Shown here one piece after another: positions 1 through 10,554 of a DNA stretch of 64,000 nucleotides. Source of the DNA: Leptasterias polaris (lineage: Eukaryota > Echinodermata > Asteroidea > Forcipulatida > Asteriidae); NCBI GenBank assembly GCA_037783415.1, contig JAZGTN010000169.1:1-64000 (forward strand), given 5' to 3'. Numbering within the stretch: position 1 is the stretch's first letter; each line of letters starts with the position of its first letter. The notes beneath the pieces are model-generated. The model saw nothing but the letters and a program-made list of their open reading frames with translations, did not search any database and was not told the origin of the DNA. The translations under genes were made by a program, and so were the position numbers.

Positions 1-2
1 CA

Positions 3-422
3 CAGGGTACTTTTAGGTGTTCCAACACATCCAAATGCATCGTTTGTAGACAACACATCAGGGAATCGGACTCCTTTACCAGCCATACTGGTGGTACCAC
101 CCATAAGACAAGGGGTCATGTCACCTGCACCACCACTAATCTAATCTATCTAATATCTTGCAGAGTCTGTGGTGTTCAATATATAGGTGAAACAAGAACT
201 ACACTCAAGAGGCGTTTCTATGGCCACAGATCCACAGTCAACACCCAAAAGCTGGATACACCTGTAGGACACCACTTCAACCTTCCTAACCACTCCATTT
301 CTGACATGAATTTACAGGGCATTGAGGCACTAGGTAACTGCAGAGAGACTGTCCGTCTGAGTAGGGAAAAACTTTGGATAAGGCGCATAAAGACCACTCA
401 GCCCCATGGTTTGAATATCTAA
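3..422 (+). CDS. Penelope-like element, C-terminal GIY-YIG endonuclease (5' end outside window)
   Basis: An open frame runs from the window edge to a TAA at 420-422 (139 residues seen, no in-frame stop). The start lies outside the window. The frame matches the endonuclease end of Penelope-like retroelement proteins. It has a Cys cluster near residues 6-15 (C-x5-C-x2-C), the strand IYLISC at 48-53, a second C-x2-C at 53/56, the YIGET core at 60-64, Arg/His residues in RRFYGHR at 70-76, an HHF motif at 90-92, and the helix with a conserved Glu in REKLWI at 121-126. It closes with P-H-G-L-N, a typical PLE terminus. In such elements this nuclease nicks target DNA to prime reverse transcription. 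The RT domain would lie upstream of the window. The frame is intact, so the copy may be fairly young. The CxxC plus YIGET arrangement argues against a host GIY-YIG nuclease such as SLX1. Confidence 0.88.
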   Translation, partial: QGTFRCSNTSKCIVCRQHIRESDSFTSHTGGTTHKTRGHVTCTTTNLIYLISCRVCGVQYIGETRTTLKRRFYGHRSTVNTQKLDTPVGHHFNLPNHSISDMNLQGIEALGNCRETVRLSREKLWIRRIKTTQPHGLNI

Positions 423-830
423 GAAGGAAATGACTAATAACCTTTTGTTTTTGCCTTCTCCTTTTCCCACACAGTTATCCACTTTATTAGTCTGCCCTTC
501 ATTGTATTAACTAATTATTTACCTCTCTTCTAACCTTCCATTTTGTCCTTTGTGTTCCCAACTTCTTGTGGTCAAGCTATCCCCTTCCCTTCATAACCCC
601 CCCCCCCCCCCCCCCATTTGTCTTCATAATCCCTGCTTACCCCCTGCCTTCTCTGAATGCTTTCTGCTTTTCTCCCTCCACTCTCTATTCATGTATTTCC
701 ACTTGACTACTCTTGCAACTCTTGTCTGCTTGTATGTGTGTTGTGTGTTGTGTGTTGTCATTTAGCCTTCGAGAAAGACTCTGCGAGGGTCGAAACGTCA
801 GGCCACTAACTTATTTTTTTCAATCATATT
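423..830 (+). mobile_element. Penelope-like element 3' tail
   Basis: Non-coding sequence directly after the endonuclease stop. It contains a C-homopolymer (599-615), GTGTTGT repeats (737-759) and ends with the hammerhead-like signature near 766-799. Bases 505-815 recur in inverted orientation at 1315-1617, so this is the element's shared 3' region and not host flank. Confidence 0.7.
766..799 (+). ncRNA. Hammerhead-ribozyme-like motif of PLE tail
   Basis: A 6-bp hairpin, GACTCT / AGGGTC with one G-T wobble and loop GCG (777-791), is followed directly by GAAAC (792-796) and GTC (797-799). Stem II, the GAAA box and a GTC cleavage triplet are the 3' half of a hammerhead core. The expected CUGANGA box upstream is degenerate (CGAGAAA). 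PLEs are known to carry hammerhead motifs in their terminal repeats. The element is clearly recognisable but activity is doubtful. Confidence 0.5.
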
Positions 831-1046
831 CATTCTGGCCAGAAGTTGTAAATACTCAGAAGTGAAAGAAGCCGACTGGTGAATTAAATTGTATATAATT
901 CTTGTAAATATTACACGAGTTGTCCCTGTTGTAATTATTTTGTGTTTGAGATTTAATCTTTATTATCTTTCCAGTCGCAGTACAAACTGTCGTAGGGCAA
1001 ACTGTGACAATGCATTAGTGCAGAGAGGGCGCTCTATTGACTAAAT

Positions 1047-1289
1047 ATGTTAGCGGTGTTGCCGTTTGGGGCATGCGTAGATTTCTCCGCAACGAAGTAT
1101 TTTTTGAAATCGTTCTTTGGGAGTGGTAAAGACGGAATTGCTCATGCATATAGTTTTAAAACCATGAAACCCGGCAAATCAAAAAAGAATGAGATTCATG
1201 TTATTCCACTGACTTCACTTGTAGAGGTGCACGATTATGCTTCGACCACAGCAATCTGCCTACGCAATGGTAAAATTGCCTTATTGTAG
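1047..1289 (+). CDS. Small open frame between inverted PLE tails, unknown
   Basis: An 80-codon ATG-to-TAG frame lies in the 500-bp spacer between two inverted copies of the PLE tail. The product is mixed hydrophobic/basic, with a Lys-rich middle (KPGKSKKNE) and no motif I recognise. A pyrimidine-rich AG (TATCTTTCCAG) lies upstream near 964-974 and could be a splice acceptor. It could be an exon, captured sequence or chance. No function is proposed. Confidence 0.2.
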   Translation: MLAVLPFGACVDFSATKYFLKSFFGSGKDGIAHAYSFKTMKPGKSKKNEIHVIPLTSLVEVHDYASTTAICLRNGKIALL

Positions 1290-1314
1290 TTTAACGAAAC
1301 TATTGAAGCCAAAA

Positions 1315-1617
1315 ATAAGTTAGTGGCCTGACGTTTCGACCCTAGCTGAGTCTTTCTCGAAGGCTAAATGACAACACACAACACACATACAAGCAGACAA
1401 GAGTTGCAAGAGTAGTCAAGTGGAAATACATGAATAGAGAGAGTGGAGGGGAAAAGCAGAAAGCATTCAGAGAAGGCAGGGGTAAGCAGGGATTATGAAG
1501 ACAGGGGGGGGGGGGGGGGGTTTATGAAGGGAAGGGGATAGCTTGACCACGAGAAGTTGGAAACACAAAGGAAAGGACAAAATGGAAGGTTAGAAGAGGG
1601 TTAAATATTTAGTTAAT
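1315..1617 (-). mobile_element. Inverted second copy of PLE 3' tail
   Basis: The reverse complement of this stretch aligns along its length with 505-815, including the homopolymer (a G run at about 1504-1521 here) and the hammerhead-like signature (about 1330-1366, hairpin GACTCagctAGGGTC then GAAACGTC). The copy lacks the endonuclease. The two copies form a roughly 300-bp inverted repeat around a 500-bp spacer. Confidence 0.8.
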
Positions 1618-2580
1618 AAATTAGAAACTATTAAAGCTAAGTCAAACAGAATAAGCTGTTACAAACCGCTCACCAACCAAACGGACTTGTGTTGTAAATG
1701 AAAAAAGAGTGAACAAAAAGGTTATTGACCTATATCGCGTATTAACCCTCCGTGACACCATCAAACAAAAGTCACACTGTGACAGTATCGCAGACTTTCT
1801 GAGTGTCAGTTTGAAATTAGCATGTAATCCTTTTTTTTGTGAGAACAAAATCACTTTTAAATCGCCCAAAACCATTAGATATAGACCCTTGTGGCTAAAT
1901 AAAATGAATTATAGCCAAATTTCCTTTGAAATTAGCCCATATTTGTCTCTATTTATAGTTTATACGAAATGGCTCAGTAGTGGTAATTAGGTCCAAGGCT
2001 AAACAATTGCTGTATAACTCCTAGGGGAAAACCGGGAGAGCTGGTCCTTGGTGGATTATTTTTCAGTGAAAAGCAACCCGATGGAAACAAGACAGTTGCC
2101 ATGCTATTTGGCTAGGTGTGGTTGGGAATATGGAACTAAAAAAATAAAAATTAAAATAACCGAGTACTGTTTTTTTTATTTATTAAAAACTGTTACTCAA
2201 TAAGTCCACCATGGCATCACGCTTAAACGAGAAAACAACTCGTCAGAAGACTGCATTTCCTATGAAATCAATAATCTTCGTTTAAAATTATATTTAAACA
2301 AAATTTAAACAAAATTAGTGGAAATAAAACCCCCGTAGCAATTTGCTGTATAATCTAAATGTAAACATTATACACATTATTGTTTAAATTAAATACGCAG
2401 ATGTGATGTGTAGGGGTGCACCAGACCAAATAAGCCAATATTCATGCGCCAAGCTCACAGTAAACCCACAGTATATTTTGAATTATAACGTTTTTGGGGT
2501 CATGCAACTAATAGATTGTGTAATTATAAGAATCTATCACAACTTGGGGGTTCTGTGTTTCTACTTTTGAGGATATTTGA
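1618..2580. other. Intergenic AT-rich stretch
   Basis: No convincing gene or known repeat. Overlapping short open frames at 1642-1990 on both strands have no recognisable motif. Short T/A runs near 2169-2186 and 2270-2320. Confidence 0.4.
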
Positions 2581-2927
2581 TAATAATAATAACTAGTTCC
2601 TATATAGCGCATTTCACAATAACGTATGAATGCGCTTTACATTAGTGCCCTGGTCATTGGGCCAATAACATTCCTTTAATCTTTCTCAGCTCCCTGGGGA
2701 GTATACAGCCCGGGCTGCCGTGATGGCGCTCTGAAGGCTTTTTCAAACACAATATCAACCTCTACCCTTGCAGGTACCCATTTATACCCCTGGGTGAAGA
2801 GAAGCAATTATAGCAAAGTGTCTTGCTCAAGGACACAAGCGTCATGACCGGGACTCGAACCCACACCCCGATGACTAAACCACCAGAACTTGAATCCGAT
2901 GCTCTTAACCACTCGGCCATGACACTC
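2581..2927 (-). mobile_element. tRNA-derived SINE, minus strand
   Basis: On the minus strand the element starts with a tRNA-like head: A box near TGGCCGAGTGG and B box GGTTCGAGTCC, resembling a Leu/Ser-type tRNA. The body reads 'cttgagcaagacac', and the far end carries 'gcgctatatagg' followed by a (TTA)n tail at 2581-2592 on the plus strand. A second near full-length copy sits at 51630-51991 and degenerate copies at 46590-46980 and 54850-55290. It is non-coding and needs a partner LINE for mobility. Confidence 0.8.
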
Positions 2928-3377
2928 TACAAAATTTGGGATTTAAAGTTGGTCCTATTTAGCATGGGAATTGGAGGAGTTCCTCATGAAAACTGGCAGC
3001 AAATCGGTTTTGGAAAAAGCACATTTTCGGGGGTGGTTTTTTCTGGGGTAGTTTTTTAATAGCAAAAATTCCAAACGGCTGTCCTGCCAAAAATTGAAAA
3101 AAACCCTGAAGTTTAGTTGTCCGAAAATATGTTTGGTTGTTTTTCAAGAGGCTGAGAGACTTTAAATATTTTTTGAGAATTTTTGAATATTTAGCATTTA
3201 GCGTTGGTTGCTTTGGGAGTAGATTTAGTGTGGTGCACCCGTAGGGAGACAAAGTGCGCCCTCAATATATCTGAACAAGTTTAACTAGCATATTTACAAT
3301 AAAAAGTAAAGTTTGGTTCCGCGACCTTTGGACTCACTCTCATTTACTTCATGTAGTTATTTCTCTCTATTTTACAG
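2928..3377. other. Intergenic stretch
   Basis: No supported gene. Contains a near-direct repeat of 'gggtggttttt / ggggtagtttttt' at about 3029-3058. Ends in a pyrimidine tract and CAG that serve the candidate exon that follows. Confidence 0.35.
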
Positions 3378-3444
3378 AGAGCATGGCTCTGACCAAGCTC
3401 CGAATACTGTTTTACTTGGGAGGGATAATGGCCTAGAGCTTTAT
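3378..3444 (+). CDS. Candidate single host exon (beta-propeller-like), unassigned
   Basis: A pyrimidine-rich acceptor (TTTCTCTCTATTTTACAG) ends at 3377, and a strong donor (GTGAGT) begins at 3445. The 67-nt interval is one base plus 22 codons without a stop. The peptide contains N-T-V-L-L-G-R-D-N-G-L-E-L-Y, the pattern of a beta-propeller blade strand. It faintly recalls the GRDDG...EVY blade of BBS7-type proteins, from memory and unverified. No partner exons were identified with confidence nearby. It could be a relic exon of a gene that extends outside the window. Confidence 0.35.
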
Positions 3445-4470
3445 GTGAGTATTATTTTGTGTTTAATCATCTTTATATCAGAGAAATATTGCTATGAATT
3501 GGGTAATTAAACTTGTATGTTGACCTTTTGCCCTTCACCTTTAGTGACTGTGTTTAGCTTTTTGTATTTGTGATATTAATTCTAGGATTCAAATCAATTC
3601 GAGTGCAGGAGATCATCTCATATTTTAGACGTCATTGTGTGGATTTTGCTCTAGAATTTTAGTGGATGCGCGCTCTTTTTGTAAGGGTCATCCTCCTTCC
3701 CATACTTCTACAACAACAATAATAATATGAACGCCAGTTGGGCAAATTTCCTACTTGTTTTGAATACATGTAACCAGAAACGAGAGGTCAAGTGTTATTC
3801 TCGAGTTTTATTTGTTTGTTTCAAAGGTTTTATTTTATTTCTTTTTCCATGGATAAATTGTCTTTCCAAACAATATGATACAATTTTTGTTGCCAAAAAC
3901 TACTCAAATGACGTCATATGCATAAGGTCTATTGAGAAGAGTTGTGACATGGAGGGACCAGTTTTGTTTGGTCACGTGGTTACTGGACGCCATTTTAGTA
4001 AAAACACAGAACATACTGCAGTCTAGTCTGGTACCCTGTGTGAGTACATACGGAGTTTTATTGTTTTGGGTGTTTTTTTTACCGAAAAGGGCTTCTAAAT
4101 AGCAAGTTGTCGCTAATCTCTCAATACACAACTCTGGTCCAATGCGAATGTGCATAATCAGCACCAGGTAAAGTCATCAAGGAGCTGATGATGCGGTTGG
4201 GCTACCTCCAAAACAAGTTTCAGATCTTCATTTTAAATCCAGTCATGCGATACAGAGAGTTCGCGTCTTTAATAACACCGTGGTCTATAATCAAATGGGT
4301 GGTGCTATAGCTTCCATATACTTGGTTAGAGAGTAGATGGCTACATTATTTATATTCCTGTAGTCTCCGGATATCCATAATATATATAAAAAGGTGTTGA
4401 AGTCGGTGTAATTGTTTTTTTTTAAAATAGGACATTTTAGTTCGTTTTCTATTATCGAATATTTTTAAAT
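3445..4470. other. Intergenic or intronic stretch
   Basis: No coding frame with recognisable content. A possible acceptor at 3585 (TTAATTCTAG) follows the candidate exon, but the downstream frame is short and unclear. AT-rich throughout. Confidence 0.3.
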
Positions 4471-4790
4471 ATATGGACAGTGGCATTGGACAGTGGACAT
4501 TGGACATTTTGGACAGTGGATATTTTGGACGTTGGAATGGACATTGGACATTGAACAGTGGAAAGTGGATTACATGGACAGTGAACATTATTACGTTATT
4601 GGACAATGAACATTGGACAATTTGGACGTTGGACAGTAGATATTGGACAGTGGACATTATTGGACATTGGACATTGAACAATTGTCAGTGGATATTGGAC
4701 AAGGGGACATTATTGAAAAATGGACATCGAACAGTGGGTAGTGGACATTGGACAGTAAAAATTATTTGACACTGGACAGTGGACAGCGTT
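4471..4790 (+). repeat. Degenerate minisatellite, TTGGACAGTGGACA-type
   Basis: About 320 bp built from imperfect copies of a 7-14 bp motif (GGACATT / GGACAGT), for example at 4475-4555 and 4610-4700. It produces open frames on both strands rich in W-T-L-D or V-Q-C-P, which are by-products of the repeat and not genes. Confidence 0.85.
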
Positions 4791-4979
4791 GCGTTGTTGA
4801 GAATATTGATTGTTCGTTTTTCATCCGTACGGGAGTTTTTACGCCGCGTTCTTACTACACTTCGGCTTGGCTCATTCGAATACGGCTTGAATATCACTGG
4901 ACAATTTGCTCTACATGACAATATTTCAGACCGAAAATTATATACGGACGAGTGGGACTGGTTTTTAACAATAAATTGC

Positions 4980-5110
4980 TGTAAATTGAGAAGGGTCCGC
5001 GTAGAGTCAATGTCCGGCACAATTTTGTATTTATGCTAAGCAAGGAAGTACATTTTGTTCAAAGATGAAGACCAGAGCATACTGGTCGAAACGTCTAGTA
5101 TAAACTGGCT
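4980..5110 (+). mobile_element. PLE-type tail with hammerhead-like motif
   Basis: At 5064-5095 GATGA is followed by a perfect 6-bp hairpin GACCAG-AGCATA-CTGGTC (5070-5087), then GAAAC (5088-5092) and GTC (5093-5095). This is closer to a hammerhead core than the copy at 766. GATGA is present but the preceding CU is replaced by AA. No coding part is attached. The left boundary was chosen arbitrarily. Confidence 0.5.
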
Positions 5111-5183
5111 CTTCTCAAAGCCACCAATGATTAAAAAGTATTTACAAATGTATCTTATTATTATTAATTTTTGTATTTGTGGC

Positions 5184-5235
5184 CAAACGTTTCGATCCTA
5201 GCAGTCTATCTCGAAGGCTAAATAGAAAGACTTTT
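5184..5235 (-). mobile_element. PLE-tail fragment, minus strand
   Basis: The reverse complement reads 'agccttcgagatagactgc' then 'taggatcgaaacgtttggcc', a diverged copy of the tail signature at 766-812. It faces the plus-strand motif at 5064-5095. Confidence 0.55.
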
Positions 5236-6120
5236 TTGTATTTTTTAATTTTTTTTTATTAATTATTTATACCATAGTTCTTTGGTTGGTAAGCAGCTAG
5301 TTCTTTTTTCAAATTTAATATTACTTTAAACATTCTGATTCAAATCAATGGATTCAAACTGAGGGTGGAAGTTAAACCAGTGTGTCCCTTATGCTGTAAT
5401 AAGAACTGCTATTGCTTATCGATATCAGAACACGCGGGACACGACGCCGGCTGTTACAAAATTGAATCTGGTCTGATCGCCTCTTTCTAATAACCCATTA
5501 TTGCTTCACATGAACTGAAGCCATCACAATATCTTCCTGTACGTCTACACACATTTTTAATGAAAAACCCTGTTCCTAATTGTGATTTCTCCGAGCGGGT
5601 TTAATTCCTCACTTTCTCGAAGCCTTACAAAAGAACATAATTACGGTTACACAGGTTGTAATTATTCCTGTATTCGATAACGAACCAGGTTAACATTACC
5701 TATTACTTCTATATAGTAGTGACAATATACTACGTTTTATAATTGTACCATCATGGGCAGCCTTTTGATTACTTCGTGAGCTGTAATTAAACTGGCTGAT
5801 ATAACGGCTTGAGTAACGTCTACACAACACCTGCTCGCTTCTATCTCTGTCCCCTTCTGATCAAAACATCAATGCAGTGAAATGAACTGTTTCGATTAGA
5901 AGACATTGTTATCGAAGCTTATGAGTTTTTCAACAAAGAGTCCCGGTACGAAGTGAATTTAAAATAGCAATTAAAAAAATATTATACAAGTATTTTAAAA
6001 CGAACGAATTAAATAAAGCCATTTTTTAAAAGCTCATAATTTTTGAGACAACTGAATCGGACCTGTATAAATAAAATGAATACAACATTAATTTGGCGTG
6101 TGTGTGGACCTTTCCGAAAG
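5236..6120. other. Intergenic AT-rich stretch
   Basis: No supported feature. Confidence 0.35.
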
Positions 6121-6370
6121 ATAATGTAGCCAGTCAACAAACAGTGTAGCCCAGACCTAGACTGGTTCATGTAGGTACATCGATTGGAACTACATTAATG
6201 TCTGTGCTACATTTGGGTTCTTTGAAGCTACATTTTGGTCTGGGCCACATTTAGTTACAGAGTCATTGATACTATAGTTATGGGCTACGATTGGGTACAG
6301 TAGAGCTACTCCGGTGTGGGCAACATTTAGGTACAGATTAGGGCTACAATCTTTTATATTGCCTTTAAAT
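6121..6370. repeat. Degenerate short tandem repeat (gctacatttggg type)
   Basis: The words 'gctacatttgggt', 'gctacattttggt', 'gccacatttagt', 'gctacgattgggta' and 'caacatttaggta' recur at 25-35 bp spacing. Diverged copies; the minus-strand open frame over it is a by-product. Confidence 0.5.
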
Positions 6371-6654
6371 ACAAAAACCCAATGCAACTTTAATCTCATA
6401 CCCGCAGTTCCTCACGTACTGTTACCTAAAATCATGTGCATTTGACAACTGTCTGCAATATAACCTTTAAGCGCCGCGTGACCCCTGACCTCTGGCTCTG
6501 AGTGTGGGGGACCCCGTTGGTAACCAAAGCAATGTAACTCCACACCATGACGTCATTCTTGAAGTAAGTCTGGGGCAGTGTGACTAATTGAAATGTTGTA
6601 GAATAAATCATTTTCAGCATGTAAAGCTTCCTACGCATCGTGACAGGTATAGGG

Positions 6655-6880
6655 ACGGGGTATTGATTCGTTTGGGAAAATAGTGCATTCTGCTCTACCA
6701 GCCAGGCTCCTAGTGTATGATACTGATGCCTACATCCCACGGACTGTGAAGGGGGTAACCCCGTTTTAGCCCCAGGAGTAGTAGGCAATGTGCCCATGGT
6801 GACAGTTGAATTGGGTCAACACTCGACAGGCCAGATCAGTGTAGCCCTCACCTTGAAGTGGCCGTCCGGCCTTGTGATTT
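6655..6880 (-). repeat. Dispersed repeat R1, copy 1
   Basis: Shares long blocks with 62215-62395, such as 'tgctctaccagc', 'ggggtaaccc', 'gtgacagttga' and 'ccttgaagt.gccgtccgg'. Same orientation in both copies. A GC-richer, SINE-like sequence without a clear B box. The open frame 6432-6797 overlaps it and is not a gene. Confidence 0.6.
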
Positions 6881-7198
6881 TAGTCGACCTCTCATTAAAA
6901 ACAAAAAGCAAAACAAAACAGAGTATTCTACTCATTTAATTCCTCTAAACTTCCACATAGATCTTTAACCAGTGGACATTTAAAATAAAGTAGAATTTCA
7001 AGTGTTTGGGTAGTATTTGGTGGGGAAAGACGAGTGATATTTATTACATAAACAAATTACTGGCGCCTTCACTTAACACGGGTTAACAAAAACATTTAAA
7101 CTAATAAACACTCTAAATAATCTAACGGGAAATTGAGAGAAACGACGTTCACAAGAAAACGAAGAGATCCAATTTGTTTTAAAGAATAGAGTAGAACA

Positions 7199-7442
7199 GG
7201 GCCCAATTTTATGGCTCTGCTTAAGCACAAAATTTGCTTAAGCACCAAAAAACCTTGCTTAGTAAAACCAGATTACCGGCCAATACTCCACTCGATTGTT
7301 ATGCTAACTAAACAACAGCTAAATACAAGTCACGAGCAATGTACATCGCATGGAGTTTTGGCCAATAACACGAGTATAATAAGCAAGCTTTTTTCGTGCT
7401 TAAGCAAATTTTGTGCTTAAGCAGCTCCATGAAATTGGCCCC
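7199..7442. mobile_element. MITE with GGGCCCAATTT termini
   Basis: About 45-bp terminal inverted repeats: GGGCCCAATTTTATGG then 'ctgcttaagcacaaaatttg' on the left, mirrored by 'caaattttgtgcttaagcag' and CCATGAAATTGGCCCC on the right. The 150-bp centre is unique. A relative with the same ends is at 52841-53016. Non-autonomous; the open frame inside is incidental. Confidence 0.8.
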
Positions 7443-7768
7443 AGATCTTTCTAATAAAGCCACGATTCCCTCTAGTTCAGATTAAGCGCGTATTTGTATC
7501 AGGGTGAGTCAGAACAATATATTTTTAATTAACAAAAACTGACCTTAAGTTCCATTCATTTCTTGTTATTTGACAACACCCGTTGTTCTAAATGAAAAAA
7601 AGCAAATCTGCAATTTCCCTTTAAGTATAAAAATACCCTTTCTTGAAATCCAATCCTATCCCGATATAATACCAGCAAGCTGATAACATATTCCATTAGA
7701 GTAGTCCACATGATACCCACGTTCGATGCCCTTAGCACTAAAGATCAGTCACAGAGACAAGGCCCACC

Positions 7769-7976
7769 GTCTAGGCGTTGAGATTGTATATTTCCTCAGC
7801 CAGGGGGTCCGCAATTTCTGTTCCCAAACACGTACTAGGGGAACGGGTTGTACTTTGTAACGTTTAAAGGGAGAAAGGTTGTAACTAAAAACAGCATTGA
7901 GCACGAATCTTTCTTCCTATCCATGTTTTATTTCCTCACATAAAAACAGCACTGTTGGGAATCCGTGACCTTTGAC
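7769..7976. repeat. Dispersed repeat R2, copy 1
   Basis: Nearly identical over about 208 bp to 50166-50374 in the same orientation ('cctcagccagggggtc' through 'gggaatccgtgacctttga'). Non-coding; no terminal inverted repeats seen. Confidence 0.75.
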
Positions 7977-8108
7977 TTACACACTCTGAAATTCCAACAT
8001 GGCAGCCATGTTGAATCTGTATCAAATTAACAGCTGAGCTAGTAACAGGTACTTAATATTTAATTAGCACCAATGTACCTTGACTAAAGCCGTGTCTAAA
8101 ATGGCGCC

Positions 8109-8152
8109 TACAGCTACAGCTACGGATACAGCTACGGTTACGGCTACGTCTG
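8109..8152 (+). repeat. (CTACGG/CTACAG)n hexanucleotide repeat
   Basis: Seven imperfect copies of a 6-bp unit. The frame 8080-8406 reads it as T-A-T-A-T and is probably not a gene. Confidence 0.7.
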
Positions 8153-8260
8153 GGTTGCCGCTTCATCATGCGTTAAAGTATAGGAAGTCCATAGCAACAC
8201 CCTTAACAACAGCAATAGCCGTAGCCATAGAATTGTTTACACGCGCATTGGTGCGTAAAC

Positions 8261-9589
8261 ACGTGTACCATCCTTTTGTGCACGTTTTGACACCCAAAAT
8301 GGCGGACAGGAGACGTGCGTGTATACGCGCTGCGCGTTGTGCGATGGGTCTTTATGTGCTAATGTACCCATTGTGTCAAGTTAACACCTCAGTGTTTCCA
8401 GTGTAAGATTTCCAAGAATCATTCAAAGTGTTACTTCCCTGAATGAAGCAGAGGTCGTGAAGGAAGATAACATTATTATTATTGTTTATTTATTTCAGTG
8501 TCATTGTTGCACCTCGACTAGACAGACATTGCATTACTAGCTTTAAAAAAATGATCATTCTTAAAAGTCTATCGACGTACCACAACCTATATCATGTTCC
8601 CTGTAGGAATAAGGTATCTCGTTAACATTATATTAACCAGGAGCCAGTCTGTTCTGCCCGTCAAGTCTCGTTTCGATGGTTTGGAGTCCCAAGATGGCTG
8701 CATTCAATATGCCTTCAAGTAACGTGTATTGATGTGTATTCACATTGTCACGGTCTTTCAGGGCGCCGTGTATTCTCCAAGTCGTCCAAAAACGAATCCA
8801 GAAAATCCCAAATGATTAATATTTTCTTGATTACAGCAATGTAAATCGTTATCCATAGACTGGTCTGTTTACCGACCCTTCGGCTACAGTGGCAGACTTT
8901 GACTACTATATGTCCACTAGCAATGTCAAGGCAGGACACAATAATTATTCAACAGGTGTCTGTGCGCTACGGCAATGGTTGCTATAGCAACTCGATTATG
9001 GCGGGAATATTTTTGGTGGGGCAGTTTTCATCGTCTGCTCTTCCTAAAAGGTGGATGGAAACATTTTTCTTACCATGGTAATGCTGACAGTAAAGATGCA
9101 TAATGTAGAAAGAAGTAAACATTTACACGAAGCTCAACTCTCAGGTCGCTCTGTAGCACAAAATATTCAACTTGTTCATCACCTGTACCCACAAAAATCT
9201 CATTAATATTTGTGATAACTACCCGATGGACACATGTGAACTAAGTGTTAAATTTTATCACAAACCATGCTGCCGGTTATGCGCTTTGTTTTAATGCAGT
9301 ACAAATCGTCAGATGTCATAATAGCTGAACCCGGCATTTGAGGCGAAACACGAACAGACGTCATAAATAATTCAGTGTATTTTAAATTGTGCCTTTAGAT
9401 TTATACTTGTCTGAAACACTTCTGCTACAGATCTGTTTACATCTTGGAGTACTGGGTTCTTTTCTGTAAATTTGCATTCAACCAGAATGTACAAAATGTC
9501 AGTTTATACATCATCTGAGCAGCCACTAAAACTTTGAAACGCAACATACGAAATTCCTGTAGAATAAGAGTTAGATTTTTGGGAAAGCT
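8261..9589. other. Intergenic stretch
   Basis: No supported gene or repeat family. Isolated GTAAG-like sites near 9073 have no accompanying exon. Confidence 0.3.
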
Positions 9590-9860
9590 TATAGCACAAT
9601 TATGTCAGTATCCACACTTGAATGTGAACCAACATACGCAAACCTGTGGAAGTTTAAGCTCAATCGGTAATTGGAGTCACGAAAAAAACAAAACAGAAAA
9701 ACCGCAAATGTTTTCACTGTTTTCAAAGATTGAATTTTCGACTTGCGAGATCAAAACTGATTGTTTTACTCATTTCTCAAAAACTATTGCCTTTCAAGCT
9801 AAACATATTTCAAAGGGAGCTTCCCACCATGACCATCTTTATACCATGTGTGCAAATCTG
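9590..9860. mobile_element. Diverged relative of the TTAA MITE
   Basis: Shares phrasing with the element at 50420-50791: 'caaacctgtggaagttta.gctcaatcggt.at.gagtc.cgaaaa', then 'ctcaaaaacta.t...tcaaagggag.tt'. The 109-codon frame at 9534-9863 lies over this repeat and is not supported as a gene. Ends not resolved. Confidence 0.45.
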
Positions 9861-10227
9861 TAAACATTTAATTTGTACTCTTACCAATGTTAATATGCAC
9901 ACACTAATTCAGCTAACGTAAAAGCATTTGCCATTTACTAATCAGTATACAGCATACATATTTCTACAATTCAAAACAACTGTTTACTTGCAGTATGCAG
10001 TATGCATTTTAAAATAGGTTTTCACGACAACCAAAAGCTATAGCAATGCATGCTCCTGACGACGACGGGTATCCCAACAGTGTAATGCAAAACAGATCCC
10101 GTACACGTGCCTAATAAATGGAATTGTAGATTATTGGCTTACATTTTATGACCAGGAAATACACTCGTCACTTGTCAACCAAGTATCGGGACAGAGGAAA
10201 TTACACCAAAGGGAGAGATGGGGGAAA

Positions 10228-10264
10228 AGAGAGAGAGAGATAAAGGGGGGGGGGGGGGGGGGGA
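10228..10264 (+). repeat. Purine tract (GA)n then poly-G
   Basis: (GA)n at about 10230-10240 then a run of about 17 G at 10247-10263. Could form a G-quadruplex or triplex; length is unreliable in any assembly. Confidence 0.7.
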
Positions 10265-10554
10265 GAGTTTTTTTTGCACGAAACTAATAATAGAAGATGT
10301 TTGCTTACGGTGTGGTGTTGACTTTAAACCAACGTTCATATGCAACCATTCACGTACTAGGCATATCTTATCGATAAATTGACACGTGAAACTGAATATA
10401 ATGAATGAATTAAACTAAATTAAAAAAATGTACATCTACGAAGCATGTTCAAGGTGTGATAACTGGATTTTTGGAGGGTTAATTTATTATAACCCTCCAG
10501 TTTCAAGGCAACATGGAAGAAAAATGTAAACATATTTAGTTTGGAAAGAGACAA

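Noticed and set aside
4346..4769. Opposing ~100-codon frames near 4346-4769
   Set aside because: Both derive from the GGACA minisatellite.
9534..9863. 109-codon frame as a gene
   Set aside because: Overlaps a diverged TTAA-type repeat and has no recognisable domain.
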